Below are positions 44,810-53,050 of a DNA stretch of 53,050 nt, piece by piece. How positions within the stretch are numbered: the first letter of the stretch is position 1; each line of letters begins with the position of its first letter. A model generated the notes under the pieces. It was not told the origin of the DNA. It did not search any database and saw only the letters and a list, made by a program, of their open reading frames with translations. The stretch lies in NCBI GenBank assembly GCA_949293325.1, contig CASFCZ010000017.1:1-53050 (forward strand), in the 5' to 3' direction. Both the position numbers and the translations under genes were made by a program. The DNA is from an uncultured Eubacteriales bacterium. Its GTDB lineage: Bacteria > Bacillota > Clostridia > Lachnospirales > CAG-274.

Positions 44810-45269
44810 ATTGTATGTGTATACATATACCCAGATGACTGAAATACTGTTTTATCATATCTTCCCATGCCGCATCAAGGCTCTTATCCATGCTGAAGTT
44901 TTTTTGCGCCGTACCTGTGGTAAAGTTTACTCTGTTTTTTTCAAAGATTATGTTTATAAAGGCTGCCTGAGCGTTTTCATGAAGCCTGGATAGGGATTTT
45001 TCATCAAGGGCAAGTACAAGTTTTATATAAGCAGGCAGTTTTTTCCCTTTGATAAGGTCAAAAAAGTTATGCCTTATTTCACCCCATAGACAGTAAGGGC
45101 GTTCATCTGTGGAGTTGTCATAATCCCTGTTATATCTTCCGTCTATGGTAAATCTCGCCCGTGTCATTATTTCCCCTGAACGAAACTGAAACCTGTCAAA
45201 GGTATTGTCTGTCAGCAAAAAATTCATAAATTTATTTATATCTTCCCCTTCACAGTAAAAGGCCAGCAC
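44808..45269 (-). CDS. DUF5721 family protein
   Basis: Protein of 153 residues, function unknown. It matches my memory of the DUF5721 family of Lachnospiraceae: an N-terminal EGEDINKFMNFLLTDNTFDRF segment, ARFTIDGRYNRDY, CLWGEIRHNFFDLIKGKKLP and a C-terminal FTTGTAQKNFSMDKSLDAAW. Members are reported near housekeeping genes, here between a two-component system and glnS. The start is GTG 45269 with GGGTG 5 bases upstream. No membrane segments are seen. Confidence 0.8.
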   Translation of the reverse strand: MLAFYCEGEDINKFMNFLLTDNTFDRFQFRSGEIMTRARFTIDGRYNRDYDNSTDERPYCLWGEIRHNFFDLIKGKKLPAYIKLVLALDEKSLSRLHENAQAAFINIIFEKNRVNFTTGTAQKNFSMDKSLDAAWEDMIKQYFSHLGICIHIQ

Positions 45270-45317
45270 AAAATCACCCGAATTCTTAATTTTTTTTTAC
45301 TTACAGTATATCACGAC

Positions 45318-45346
45318 TTGCAAAATACAACAAGATATTATATAAT
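45318..45346 (+). promoter_or_regulatory. SigmaA promoter of glnS
   Basis: TTGCAA (45318-45323), 17-base spacer, TATAAT (45341-45346). The roughly 90-base leader has one CCGCTT/AAGCGG hairpin (about 45363-45394) and no terminator, so no T-box is indicated. Confidence 0.65.
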
Positions 45347-45440
45347 AGAATAAATTTTTTATGCCGCTTAATCTGAATAAATCTGTATAAAGCGGTTATC
45401 TTAATTATAGCTGTACTTTATATGTGTCGGAGGAAAGTTA

Positions 45441-47102
45441 ATGGGAAACTCTAACGAAAATAATCTGGAGAATACAGGAAATTTTATACATAGTATTATC
45501 AGGGAGGATCTTAAGGGTGAGCTTAATTCACTTCGCACCCGTTTTCCGCCTGAGCCCAACGGTTATTTGCATATTGGACATGCAAAGAGTATATGCCTGA
45601 ATTTTGGCTTGGCTGCTCAGTACGGTGGAAAGTGTAATCTTCGCTTTGATGATACTAACCCAGCAAAGGAAAGCACAGAGTTTGTCAATTCCATTCAGAA
45701 TGATATTAAATGGCTGGGTTTTGACTGGGAGGACAGGCTTTACTTTGCATCAAGCTATTTTGGCAGAATGTATGAGTGTGCCATTGAACTTATCAAAAAG
45801 GGCAAGGCATTTGTATGTGATATGACGGCAGAGGAAATGCACCAGGCAAGGGGTACTCTTACAACTCCCGGTACCGAGAGCCCATGGCGTAATCGTTCTG
45901 TAGAGGAAAACCTTGATCTTTTTGAACGTATGAAAAATGGTGAATTTGAGGATGGAAGCAGGACACTTCGTGCAAAGATAGATATGTCTTCACCTAATAT
46001 GAATATGCGAGATCCTGTAATCTACAGAATAGCACATATGACACACCATGCAACGGGAGACGAATGGTGTATTTATCCAATGTATGACTTTGCCCATCCA
46101 CTGGAGGATGCCTTTGAGGGCATTACACATTCTATCTGTACCATGGAGTTTGAGGATCATCGCCCCCTTTATGACTGGGTTGTAAATACGCTTGATTTTA
46201 AGGTAAAGCCACGTCAGATAGAGTTTGCAAAGCTTAATCTTGAAAATACAATTATGGGTAAACGCTATATGCGTAACCTTGTTGAAACCGGTCAGGTAGA
46301 CGGCTGGGATGATCCACGTCTTGTTACTCTTTCCGGTATACGCCGCAGAGGATATACCCCGGAGTCCATTCGTAACTTCTGTGATATGATAGGCGTGTCA
46401 AAGGCTAATTCAGTAGTTGATCTTGCACAGCTTGAGTATTGCATAAGGGAGGATTTAAAGCCTAAGACACCAGTTGTTATGGCGGTTTTGGATCCTGTCA
46501 AGCTTATAATAGATAATTATCCAGAGGGTGAAACAGAAATGTTGACTATTGAAAATCACCCCGATAACGAATCCCTTGGCAAGAGAGAGGTTCCTTTTTC
46601 ACGTGAGCTTTATATAGAACGCAGTGATTTTGAGGAAATACCTCCAAAGAAGTTTTTCAGACTTACTCCCGGTATGGAGGTAAGGTTAAAGGGTGCATAT
46701 TTTGTTACCTGTACAGGCTGTGTTAAGGATGATAATGGCAATGTTACAGAGGTACATTGTACCTATGATCCTGCTACACGCAGCGGACTTAACTTTACTG
46801 AACGTAAGGTAAAGGGTACCATCCATTGGGTAAATGTTGCTACAGCAGTGAAAGCTGATGTGAACCTGTATGAAAATCTCGTTGTGCCTGATGAGTCTTC
46901 AGAAAACGGCTATAGACTTAATCCTGACTCACTTAAGACAGTACAGGCTTACCTTGAGCCATGCCTTAAGGATACAGATCCAATGGACCGCTTCCAGTTT
47001 ATAAGGAACGGCTACTTTGTTGCTGACAGCAAGCATTGTACCAAGGAGCATCTTGTATTTAACCGTATAGTATCATTAAAGAGCTCATTTAAGCCACACT
47101 GA
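45441..47102 (+). CDS. glnS: Glutaminyl-tRNA synthetase
   Basis: Class I synthetase, 553 residues. [20 protein letters not shown] contains the HIGH motif and is specific to GlnRS rather than GluRS. The KMSKS equivalent is IMGKRYMR. The C-terminal anticodon-binding beta barrels include [23 protein letters not shown] precedes ATG 45441. GlnRS is not found in all Firmicutes, where glutaminyl-tRNA is often made by transamidation, so its presence is a point on lineage. Confidence 0.95.
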   Translation: MGNSNENNLENTGNFIHSIIREDLKGELNSLRTRFPPEPNGYLHIGHAKSICLNFGLAAQYGGKCNLRFDDTNPAKESTEFVNSIQNDIKWLGFDWEDRLYFASSYFGRMYECAIELIKKGKAFVCDMTAEEMHQARGTLTTPGTESPWRNRSVEENLDLFERMKNGEFEDGSRTLRAKIDMSSPNMNMRDPVIYRIAHMTHHATGDEWCIYPMYDFAHPLEDAFEGITHSICTMEFEDHRPLYDWVVNTLDFKVKPRQIEFAKLNLENTIMGKRYMRNLVETGQVDGWDDPRLVTLSGIRRRGYTPESIRNFCDMIGVSKANSVVDLAQLEYCIREDLKPKTPVVMAVLDPVKLIIDNYPEGETEMLTIENHPDNESLGKREVPFSRELYIERSDFEEIPPKKFFRLTPGMEVRLKGAYFVTCTGCVKDDNGNVTEVHCTYDPATRSGLNFTERKVKGTIHWVNVATAVKADVNLYENLVVPDESSENGYRLNPDSLKTVQAYLEPCLKDTDPMDRFQFIRNGYFVADSKHCTKEHLVFNRIVSLKSSFKPH

Positions 47103-47120
47103 TGCAGCCGGAGGATAGAT

Positions 47121-48722
47121 ATGAATAACGAACAGGATAAGTATAATGACTATGACACCGATGAGGTCTTTGCAAATGGAATCAGTCATTCCAGAAGACG
47201 GCGCGCCGCAAAGCGTAATGCAGCGGGAGATAAGTCAAAGCTTATAAACCAACAGCCTAAAAGAATAATAATGCAGAAGTCAGAGCCTGTACAGCGAAAT
47301 ACAGAGGAAGGGCCTGACATGGAAAAATCAAATGCTGCGGAAACTGCTTCAGATCAGATTGCTACACCGGACACAACCGGGGTAAAAAGGCATGCAAAGA
47401 CAAAGAAACCCATGTCTCTTAAGCGTAAGTTTATTACAATAATACTTGCTATTGTAGGTGTGTATATAGTTGCAATAGGTGCCTACGCATTAACTACATA
47501 TTTAGGGGGAAACTCTGATGGGGATTGGTCTGTTACTTCACCAAAGCCTTTGGAAAAAATAACAGAGGTCTTTTCACCAAAGCTTCCCGAGCGTACTCAA
47601 TTTGTAGTTATGTGTACAGACGAGGATGGCACACGTACAGATACTATTATGGTGGGATGTTATAATTCCGTTACAGAGGGTATCAGCCTTATATCTGTGC
47701 CAAGAGATACAATAGTGTCTGTTTCGGCTGCTAATTATGAGGTAATGCGACAGGAGTTCCCTGAGCCAGGTCAGAGGACAATGAAGATTAATGCGGTACA
47801 TCATTATGCAGGTGATGACCTTGGACCTGATATGCTTGTTGATGAACTTAATTCACTTCTGGGTACTGATATACAGTATTATGTAAGGGTGGACTTTGAC
47901 GCCTTCCATTATCTTATAGATTCCATAGGCGGTGTTGAATTTGATGTGCCACAGGATATGGATTATGATGATCCTACCCAGGATCTGTCTATCCATCTGA
48001 AGGCGGGCATGCAGCTGCTTGATGGAGATAAGGCGGAACAACTTGTCCGATTCCGAAAGGATAATTATGGCGGAGGCTATTTTAACGGTGATTTAGGCCG
48101 AATTGAGATGCAGCAATCATTTATGAAGGTTCTGATTACAAAACTTACCAATGTTGACACTATAAAGAGTAATCCTACAGCATACCTTACTGCATTTTTT
48201 AAGTATATTAAAACCAATGCAGGTATATCTGATGCTGTAAAGTATGTTTCTGCACTTGATAAGATAGATACAAGCAAGATAGAGACTTATACACTTCCCG
48301 GAAATATCGCTTATACAGCGGGTATTTCAGGTTATTTGCCAGATGAGGAGGCTGTAGATCAGCTTGTATATGATATATTTGAACGACCTGTTTCTGAAAT
48401 GCTGGAGACTACCACTGTTGAAGGAGTAACAGAGGTTACTACGGAGATGGCGGACTCCAGGGAGGCATCCATACAGGTGCTTAACGGAGGTTATACTTCA
48501 GGCAAGGCAGGAGAGGTACGTGATACACTTACAGCAGATGGATATAATGTAAGTGATATAGGTGATTACACCAGTACCAGACAGGAGGGCACACGTATCT
48601 ATGTAAGCAAAAGCGGACTGGGTACAGACCTTATATCCTACTTTAAGGATGCAGAGGTCATAGTTGATGCGGCATCTGCAAATCCGTATGATATTGTGGT
48701 TGTAATAGGTACAGGTGAATAG
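47121..48722 (+). CDS. LytR-CpsA-Psr (LCP) family protein with LytR_C domain
   Basis: Cell-envelope ligase family that attaches glycopolymers to peptidoglycan, 533 residues. A basic cytosolic tail of about 100 residues precedes one TM helix (IIMQK... KFITIILAIVGVYIVAIGAY, near 105-125). The extracellular LCP domain keeps TDEDGTRTDTIM, SVPRDTIVSV and the Arg set in LVRFRKDNYGGGY. The C-terminal LytR_C domain is in SIQVLNGGYTSGKAGEV. GGAGG precedes the ATG. It is paired with a close paralogue downstream. Confidence 0.93.
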   Translation: MNNEQDKYNDYDTDEVFANGISHSRRRRAAKRNAAGDKSKLINQQPKRIIMQKSEPVQRNTEEGPDMEKSNAAETASDQIATPDTTGVKRHAKTKKPMSLKRKFITIILAIVGVYIVAIGAYALTTYLGGNSDGDWSVTSPKPLEKITEVFSPKLPERTQFVVMCTDEDGTRTDTIMVGCYNSVTEGISLISVPRDTIVSVSAANYEVMRQEFPEPGQRTMKINAVHHYAGDDLGPDMLVDELNSLLGTDIQYYVRVDFDAFHYLIDSIGGVEFDVPQDMDYDDPTQDLSIHLKAGMQLLDGDKAEQLVRFRKDNYGGGYFNGDLGRIEMQQSFMKVLITKLTNVDTIKSNPTAYLTAFFKYIKTNAGISDAVKYVSALDKIDTSKIETYTLPGNIAYTAGISGYLPDEEAVDQLVYDIFERPVSEMLETTTVEGVTEVTTEMADSREASIQVLNGGYTSGKAGEVRDTLTADGYNVSDIGDYTSTRQEGTRIYVSKSGLGTDLISYFKDAEVIVDAASANPYDIVVVIGTGE

Positions 48723-48730
48723 AATTTACA

Positions 48731-48768
48731 GGCTCAAGAGGGGAATATTCCTTTCTTGAGTCTTTGTA
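48731..48768 (+). terminator. Weak terminator or attenuator between the LCP genes
   Basis: GGCTCAAGAGGGGAA pairs with TTCCTTTCTTGAGTC-type bases (48731-48762) over about 14 bp, followed by only TTTGTATT. It may partly separate expression of the two paralogues. Confidence 0.5.
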
Positions 48769-48784
48769 TTCGGAGGAAGTATAT

Positions 48785-50227
48785 ATGAATGATTTTAAGG
48801 ATAAGTATGACGACTATACCGATAATGAGTTGCAGACTCCAAGACGCAGACGCAGAGTTTCGAATAATAAGAGCGGTCAGCACAGGACTTTGGAAAGTAA
48901 CGGCAGTCAGCACAGGTCTTCAGAAAGTAATGGCAGTCAGCGCAGAAAAAAACGGAAAAAAAGAATGAGTCCCGCTAAAAAGTTTATGGTTATTGTGTTA
49001 TCGATACTTGGCGTGTATATTGTGGCATTGGGTATATTTACTCTGGCTGCCTATCTGTCAGATGATCCTGATGACAAACCTATGGATATATTGACAAGTG
49101 TAATAGGTGGCAAGGTGCCTGAAAGAACCAACTTTGTCATTATGTGTACAGATGAAGAAGGTACCCGTACCGATACAATTATGGTAGGCTGTTATAACTC
49201 AGTAACAAACGGTATTGACATTATGTCTATTCCAAGGGATACACTGGTATCTGCTACTGCTGCAAATTTTGAAATAATGCAGGAGAGAAATCCGGGACTT
49301 ACTGACAGTACTATGATGGTAAATGCCATACATAGCTATGCAGGCAGTGAAGACGGCCCGGAAATGCTTACAGAGGAACTGGAAAGCATGCTTGATATAA
49401 ATATAGATTATTACATAAGGGTGGACTTTGACGCCTTCCACTATTTTATTGATTCTATCGGCGGAGTTGACTTTGATGTTCCCAGGGATATGAAGTATGA
49501 TGACCCTACACAGGATCTGCATATTGATCTGAAGGCGGGGATGCAGCACCTTGACGGTGAAAAGGCGGAACAGCTTGTCCGATTCAGAAAAGATAATTAC
49601 GGAGGCGGCTATGCCCTTGGTGATATAGAGAGAATACAGGTACAGCAGGATTTCTTTAAGGCCCTTGTTAAAAAGGCGGTAAGCGCCGATACTATTAAGT
49701 CCAGTCCTCAGGCTTATGTGACTACTTTATTTAAGTATGTGACCACCAATGCAGGTGTAAAGGATGCTGTTAAATACATATCCGTTATAGATAAGCTTAA
49801 TACCGATAATATTAACAGCTATACACTTCCGGGAACTACAAAAAATAACAGGTGGATAATGGATAAGGAAGAAACCGATGCAATAGTATATGAGGTGTTT
49901 AAACGTCCAAGTGAGGAGATATTAGCTGAGCAAAATTCAGATGCCAGTGAAACATCCGGTTCTAAAAATGCCTCAATACAGGTACTTAACGGTGGCTATA
50001 CAAATGGTAAAGCTGCTGATGTGCAGGATATGCTTGTAGCAAACGGCTATACAGTTGATAATATCGGTTCATACGAAGGAGAAAAGCACGAGGAAACAAG
50101 GATATATGTAAATAGTGACGGACTGGGAGAGGACCTTGTTGAATACTTTAATTCTGCAAAGGTAATTAAAAACAGCAGCACTACAGGTGACTATGACATT
50201 GTAATTGTGGTAGGTACGGGAGAATGA
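48785..50227 (+). CDS. LytR-CpsA-Psr (LCP) family protein, second copy
   Basis: Paralogue of the preceding gene, 480 residues with the same order: basic tail with the repeated GSQHRSSESNGSQ pattern, one TM helix (KKFMVIVLSILGVYIVALGI), LCP domain with CTDEEGTRTDTIM, SIPRDTLVSA and LVRFRKDNYGGGYALG, and a LytR_C domain (SIQVLNGGYTNGKAADV). The cytosolic tail is shorter and different. The start is ATG 48785 with GGAGG upstream; an earlier in-frame start at 48764 lies in the hairpin. It overlaps the next gene by 4 bases. Confidence 0.92.
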   Translation: MNDFKDKYDDYTDNELQTPRRRRRVSNNKSGQHRTLESNGSQHRSSESNGSQRRKKRKKRMSPAKKFMVIVLSILGVYIVALGIFTLAAYLSDDPDDKPMDILTSVIGGKVPERTNFVIMCTDEEGTRTDTIMVGCYNSVTNGIDIMSIPRDTLVSATAANFEIMQERNPGLTDSTMMVNAIHSYAGSEDGPEMLTEELESMLDINIDYYIRVDFDAFHYFIDSIGGVDFDVPRDMKYDDPTQDLHIDLKAGMQHLDGEKAEQLVRFRKDNYGGGYALGDIERIQVQQDFFKALVKKAVSADTIKSSPQAYVTTLFKYVTTNAGVKDAVKYISVIDKLNTDNINSYTLPGTTKNNRWIMDKEETDAIVYEVFKRPSEEILAEQNSDASETSGSKNASIQVLNGGYTNGKAADVQDMLVANGYTVDNIGSYEGEKHEETRIYVNSDGLGEDLVEYFNSAKVIKNSSTTGDYDIVIVVGTGE

Positions 50228-51447
50228 AAAACTTAGCTATCATAGGGGGCGGAGCATCTGGTATGGTGGCAGCCATTCATGCTGCGTATACAGCCCCACA
50301 ACTAAATATATGTATATATGAGCGTATGGACAGGGTAGGGAAAAAGCTCCTTGCCACAGGTAACGGCAGATGTAACTATACCAATCTGGGTGCCTGTGTC
50401 AGCAATTACTATGGCAGATTCCCTAAATTTACTGAGTATGCCCTGGAAAACTATACGGTGGATGATACTATTAACTTCTTTAATAAATTAGGGGTCTTTC
50501 CCAAAGAGGAAGAAAACGGAAAGTTATATCCTTATTCGGGACAGGCAAGTGCCGTTCTGGATGCCCTGCGAAATGAGCTTGCAAGGCTTAATATTAAAAT
50601 AGTTCACTTGGATATTGCTTCTGTATCAAGGACTAAAAAAGGATTTAAACTCACAGGCAAAGACGGGGAAATATATTATGCTGACAGACTGATAATGGCA
50701 GCAGGAGGCTGTGCTTCTCCTGCCCTTGGTTCTGATGGCTCCGGATTTAAACTGTTAAAATCTTTGGGACACCATATTACTGAGCTTAATCCTGCCCTTG
50801 TACAGATAAAGACACCCACTAACGAGGTTAAAAGCCTTCAGGGAATTAAAATTGAGGGCACACTCACACTTATGTCAGAAGATAAAGTGCTTGGCAGTGA
50901 CAGCGGAGAAATACTTTTTACCGACTACGGTATTTCAGGCCCTCCTGTATTCCAGCTTTCCACCTTTGTGGCAAGGTATTCATCCATTACAGCTGCAATA
51001 GATTTTATGCCTGAGTATTCCATGAGACAGGTTTATGATATATTGGAAAGCCGTGTAGGGCATCTTTCCCATCTGACTATGGAAAATTATTTCACCGGTT
51101 TGTTAAATAAACGTCTTGGTAATATAATAGCAAGGAGAGCAGGTATAGAAAAGCTTTCCTTTAAGGTATCTGCATTGGATAGGGACCTGCTCTGGAAAAT
51201 GGCGGCACTTATCAAGGATCTTCGCCTTGACGTATTGGGTACCAAAGGTTTTGCAAATGCACAGGTTACGGCAGGCGGCGTATATACCGAGGAGTTTTCT
51301 CCATATACCATGGAGTCAAAACTATGCAAAGGCCTTTACTGCGCGGGAGAAATCTATGATATTTTCGGTGACTGCGGTGGTTATAATCTTCAATGGGCAT
51401 GGTCTTCCGGAGCCATTGCAGGCAGGAGTGCAGCCACTGATAAATAG
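50224..51447 (+). CDS. HI0933/BaiN family flavoprotein oxidoreductase
   Basis: FAD-dependent oxidoreductase of 407 residues. The dinucleotide-binding motif is IIGGGASGMVAAI, followed by the family signature VGKKLLATGNGRCNYTN. FTDYGISGPPVFQLS and the C-terminal CAGEIYDIFGDCGGYNLQWAWSSG close the fold. Members include BaiN-type and aminoacetone oxidase enzymes, but the substrate cannot be read here. The ATG overlaps the LCP gene stop (ATGA). It is followed 8 bases later by another flavoprotein. Confidence 0.92.
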   Translation: MKNLAIIGGGASGMVAAIHAAYTAPQLNICIYERMDRVGKKLLATGNGRCNYTNLGACVSNYYGRFPKFTEYALENYTVDDTINFFNKLGVFPKEEENGKLYPYSGQASAVLDALRNELARLNIKIVHLDIASVSRTKKGFKLTGKDGEIYYADRLIMAAGGCASPALGSDGSGFKLLKSLGHHITELNPALVQIKTPTNEVKSLQGIKIEGTLTLMSEDKVLGSDSGEILFTDYGISGPPVFQLSTFVARYSSITAAIDFMPEYSMRQVYDILESRVGHLSHLTMENYFTGLLNKRLGNIIARRAGIEKLSFKVSALDRDLLWKMAALIKDLRLDVLGTKGFANAQVTAGGVYTEEFSPYTMESKLCKGLYCAGEIYDIFGDCGGYNLQWAWSSGAIAGRSAATDK

Positions 51448-51455
51448 GAGGATAT

Positions 51456-53039
51456 ATGCTTGTACTTTCCAATTTGAAAATTAAAGCATCCGAACGTTAT
51501 TCGGAGGATAAGCTTAAAGATATGGCAGCCAAGGTGCTTCGTGTCAAGACAGAACAGTTAAGGAGCTTTGCCATTGAAAAGCAGTCCATAGATGCAAGGA
51601 ATAAGGATAATGTCTACCTTGTATTTGCAGTCAGATTCAGCCTTCCACATGAGGAAAAATATCTCCGTATCAGAAATGTGTCAAAGCTGAAATCATACAG
51701 CATTACTATTCCACGGGCAGAGTCTTCCCTTTCACCTCTTGTAGTTGGATTCGGACCTGCCGGTATGTTTGCTGCTCTTATTCTTGCAAGGGCCGGCTTA
51801 AAGCCTGTTGTTATAGAACGTGGCAGCTCCGTTGAAGAACGACAAATGGATATAGAAAAATTCTGGAGGACAGGTGTACTTAACACTGAGTCAAACGTCC
51901 AGTTTGGTGAGGGCGGTGCAGGTACTTTTTCCGACGGAAAGTTAACCACAGGAAAAAACAGTCCTTTCATACACACTGTATTTGAGGAATTTGTCAAGGC
52001 AGGTGCGCCTAAGGAAATAATGTACCTTGCCAAACCCCATATAGGTACTGATAAACTTGTTTCTGTAGTCAGACATATCAGAGAGGAAATAATCTCCCTT
52101 GGTGGTAAGGTCCTCTTTTTCCATAAACTTAAGGAAATCCATAGTAAAGGTGGCAGACTTTGCGGAATTACATGTGATACAAGGAACGGAGAAAAGCATA
52201 TAGATTGTAACCGTCTCATCCTTGCTATAGGACATTCCGCAAGGGATACATTCAGCATGCTGGTGAATATTGGTGTTGCAGCGGAGCAAAAACCCTTTGC
52301 CATGGGTGTTCGTATAGAACACAGTCAGGAGCTTATAGACAGGGCACAGTATGGTAGATTTGCCCGTTATCTGCCTCCTGCGGATTATAAGTTGGTGGCT
52401 CATCTTAAAAGCGGAAGAAGTATATACACCTTCTGTATGTGCCCCGGAGGTTATGTTGTGGCAGCTGCTTCTGAGAAGGGCAGGCTTGTTACAAATGGTA
52501 TGAGTTATTTCAGCCGAGGGGGAGAAAATGCAAATTCTGCCCTTCTTGTAGGTCTTTCTCCTGCTGATTTTGGCAGTGATGATCCCCTTGCAGGTGTAGA
52601 GTTCCAGCGTGAGCTGGAGAGGAAAGCATACCTGGCAGGAGGTGCAGATTACAGGGCACCGGTTCAGCTTGTAGGTGATGTTTTGCTTGATAAGGCAAGT
52701 ACATCTGTTGCAGGGGTAACACCCACATATAAACCCGGTGTTTTACCTACGGATCTGCGTAAAGTCTTTCCTGAATATATGTATGAATCCCTTAAGGAAG
52801 GCATAGCTGAGCTTGATAAGCATTTGAATGGCTTTGCATCACCTGATGCGGTGCTTACTGCTGTGGAAAGCCGCTCCTCCTCTCCTGTCCGTATACTGCG
52901 TAATTCAGATACACTTTCCAGTCCTTCCATAGGCGGTATGTATCCCTGCGGAGAGGGATGTGGTTATGCTGGCGGCATAGTTTCTGCTGCAGTGGACGGT
53001 ATACGCTGTGCTCTTGCATTATGTGAAAGCTTAAATTAA
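51456..53039 (+). CDS. FAD-dependent dehydrogenase (COG2509 family)
   Basis: Flavoprotein of 527 residues. An N-terminal domain of about 90 residues is followed by the FAD motif VVGFGPAGMFAALILARAG. Further marks are GGAGTFSDGKLTTG, MCPGGYVVAA and the closing YPCGEGCGYAGGIVSAAVDG. COG2509 proteins are widespread in anaerobes with unknown substrate. GGAGG lies 6 bases before ATG 51456. The stop lies 11 bases from the end of the window, so any downstream partner is not seen. Confidence 0.93.
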   Translation: MLVLSNLKIKASERYSEDKLKDMAAKVLRVKTEQLRSFAIEKQSIDARNKDNVYLVFAVRFSLPHEEKYLRIRNVSKLKSYSITIPRAESSLSPLVVGFGPAGMFAALILARAGLKPVVIERGSSVEERQMDIEKFWRTGVLNTESNVQFGEGGAGTFSDGKLTTGKNSPFIHTVFEEFVKAGAPKEIMYLAKPHIGTDKLVSVVRHIREEIISLGGKVLFFHKLKEIHSKGGRLCGITCDTRNGEKHIDCNRLILAIGHSARDTFSMLVNIGVAAEQKPFAMGVRIEHSQELIDRAQYGRFARYLPPADYKLVAHLKSGRSIYTFCMCPGGYVVAAASEKGRLVTNGMSYFSRGGENANSALLVGLSPADFGSDDPLAGVEFQRELERKAYLAGGADYRAPVQLVGDVLLDKASTSVAGVTPTYKPGVLPTDLRKVFPEYMYESLKEGIAELDKHLNGFASPDAVLTAVESRSSSPVRILRNSDTLSSPSIGGMYPCGEGCGYAGGIVSAAVDGIRCALALCESLN

Positions 53040-53050
53040 TAATATTTTTT

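Noticed and set aside
45353..45440. T-box leader ahead of glnS
   Set aside because: The leader is too short, with no T-box sequence and no terminator; only one simple hairpin is present.
47121..50227. Recent tandem duplication of the LCP genes
   Set aside because: The two proteins differ in their tails and across the LCP domain, and adjacent LCP paralogues are common in Firmicutes; nothing indicates a recent event.

Overview
The window reads as chromosomal DNA of a low-GC, spore-forming, strictly anaerobic Clostridia, most likely Lachnospiraceae or a close relative. Pointers are an alpha/beta small acid-soluble spore protein with a forespore-type promoter, [FeFe]-hydrogenase maturases, T-box leaders, a minimal SUF (SMS) Fe-S system, a DUF5721 protein, strong GGAGG ribosome sites, and heavy use of ATA (Ile), AGG (Arg) and CTT (Leu). 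I could not run any search, so identities rest on motifs and family knowledge. Most genes are intact housekeeping genes.

Layout, left to right. 1-7.3 kb: M16C metalloprotease, then an RND efflux pair (lipoprotein adaptor plus pump) with a TACAnnTGTA box upstream. 7.3-8.5 kb: preQ1 riboswitch, queT and queF (queuosine precursor uptake and synthesis). 8.5-11.7 kb: a leader with an intrinsic terminator, then a TM1266-type regulator, hydG and hydF. 11.7-13.2 kb: Mn2+ (yybP-ykoY) riboswitch upstream of an oadB-like sodium-pump subunit and a tiny oadG-like subunit. 13.3-18.3 kb: WYL regulator, sbcD, sbcC. On the minus strand, 23.6 to 18.3 kb: Trp T-box leader, trpC-trpF-trpB-trpA, then a Tyr T-box and tyrS. 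23.8-25.8 kb: a TetR-MATE cassette with foreign codon use. 26.0-26.4 kb: tRNA-Ser(CGA) and tRNA-Thr(CGT). 26.5-29.2 kb: DUF503 protein, xylose isomerase and a LacI regulator. 29.4-30.8 kb: spore protein, a 47-aa unknown and an alpha/beta hydrolase. 30.8-31.2 kb: a noncoding unit of serial hairpins between direct repeats. 31.2-33.2 kb: YeiH-type transporter and divergent LysR regulator. 33.2-36.0 kb: SMS Fe-S genes and an HMGL-like aldolase. 36.4-39.3 kb: yqhQ-prmC-prfA. 39.3-41.8 kb: glycogen phosphorylase. 41.9-44.8 kb: two-component system. 44.8-45.3 kb: DUF5721. 45.4-53.0 kb: glnS, two LCP ligases and two flavoproteins.

RNA-level control is dense: a preQ1 riboswitch, a Mn2+ riboswitch, two T-boxes whose discriminator-pairing bases fit Tyr and Trp, and two leaders I could not assign (hyd and SMS). 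The most interesting observations are: (1) the 367-bp unit near 31 kb, built from about nine short, mostly perfect hairpins between 41-bp direct repeats; (2) a candidate second control layer in the trp leader, where a 24-codon ORF with two Trp codons overlaps one arm of a helix that would hide the trpC ribosome site; (3) a Cys-rich upstream ORF inside a foldable leader ahead of the Fe-S genes, behind a promoter with a perfect 14-bp palindrome; (4) the unassigned terminator-bearing leader of the hyd genes; (5) a Mn2+ riboswitch apparently controlling lone decarboxylase membrane subunits.
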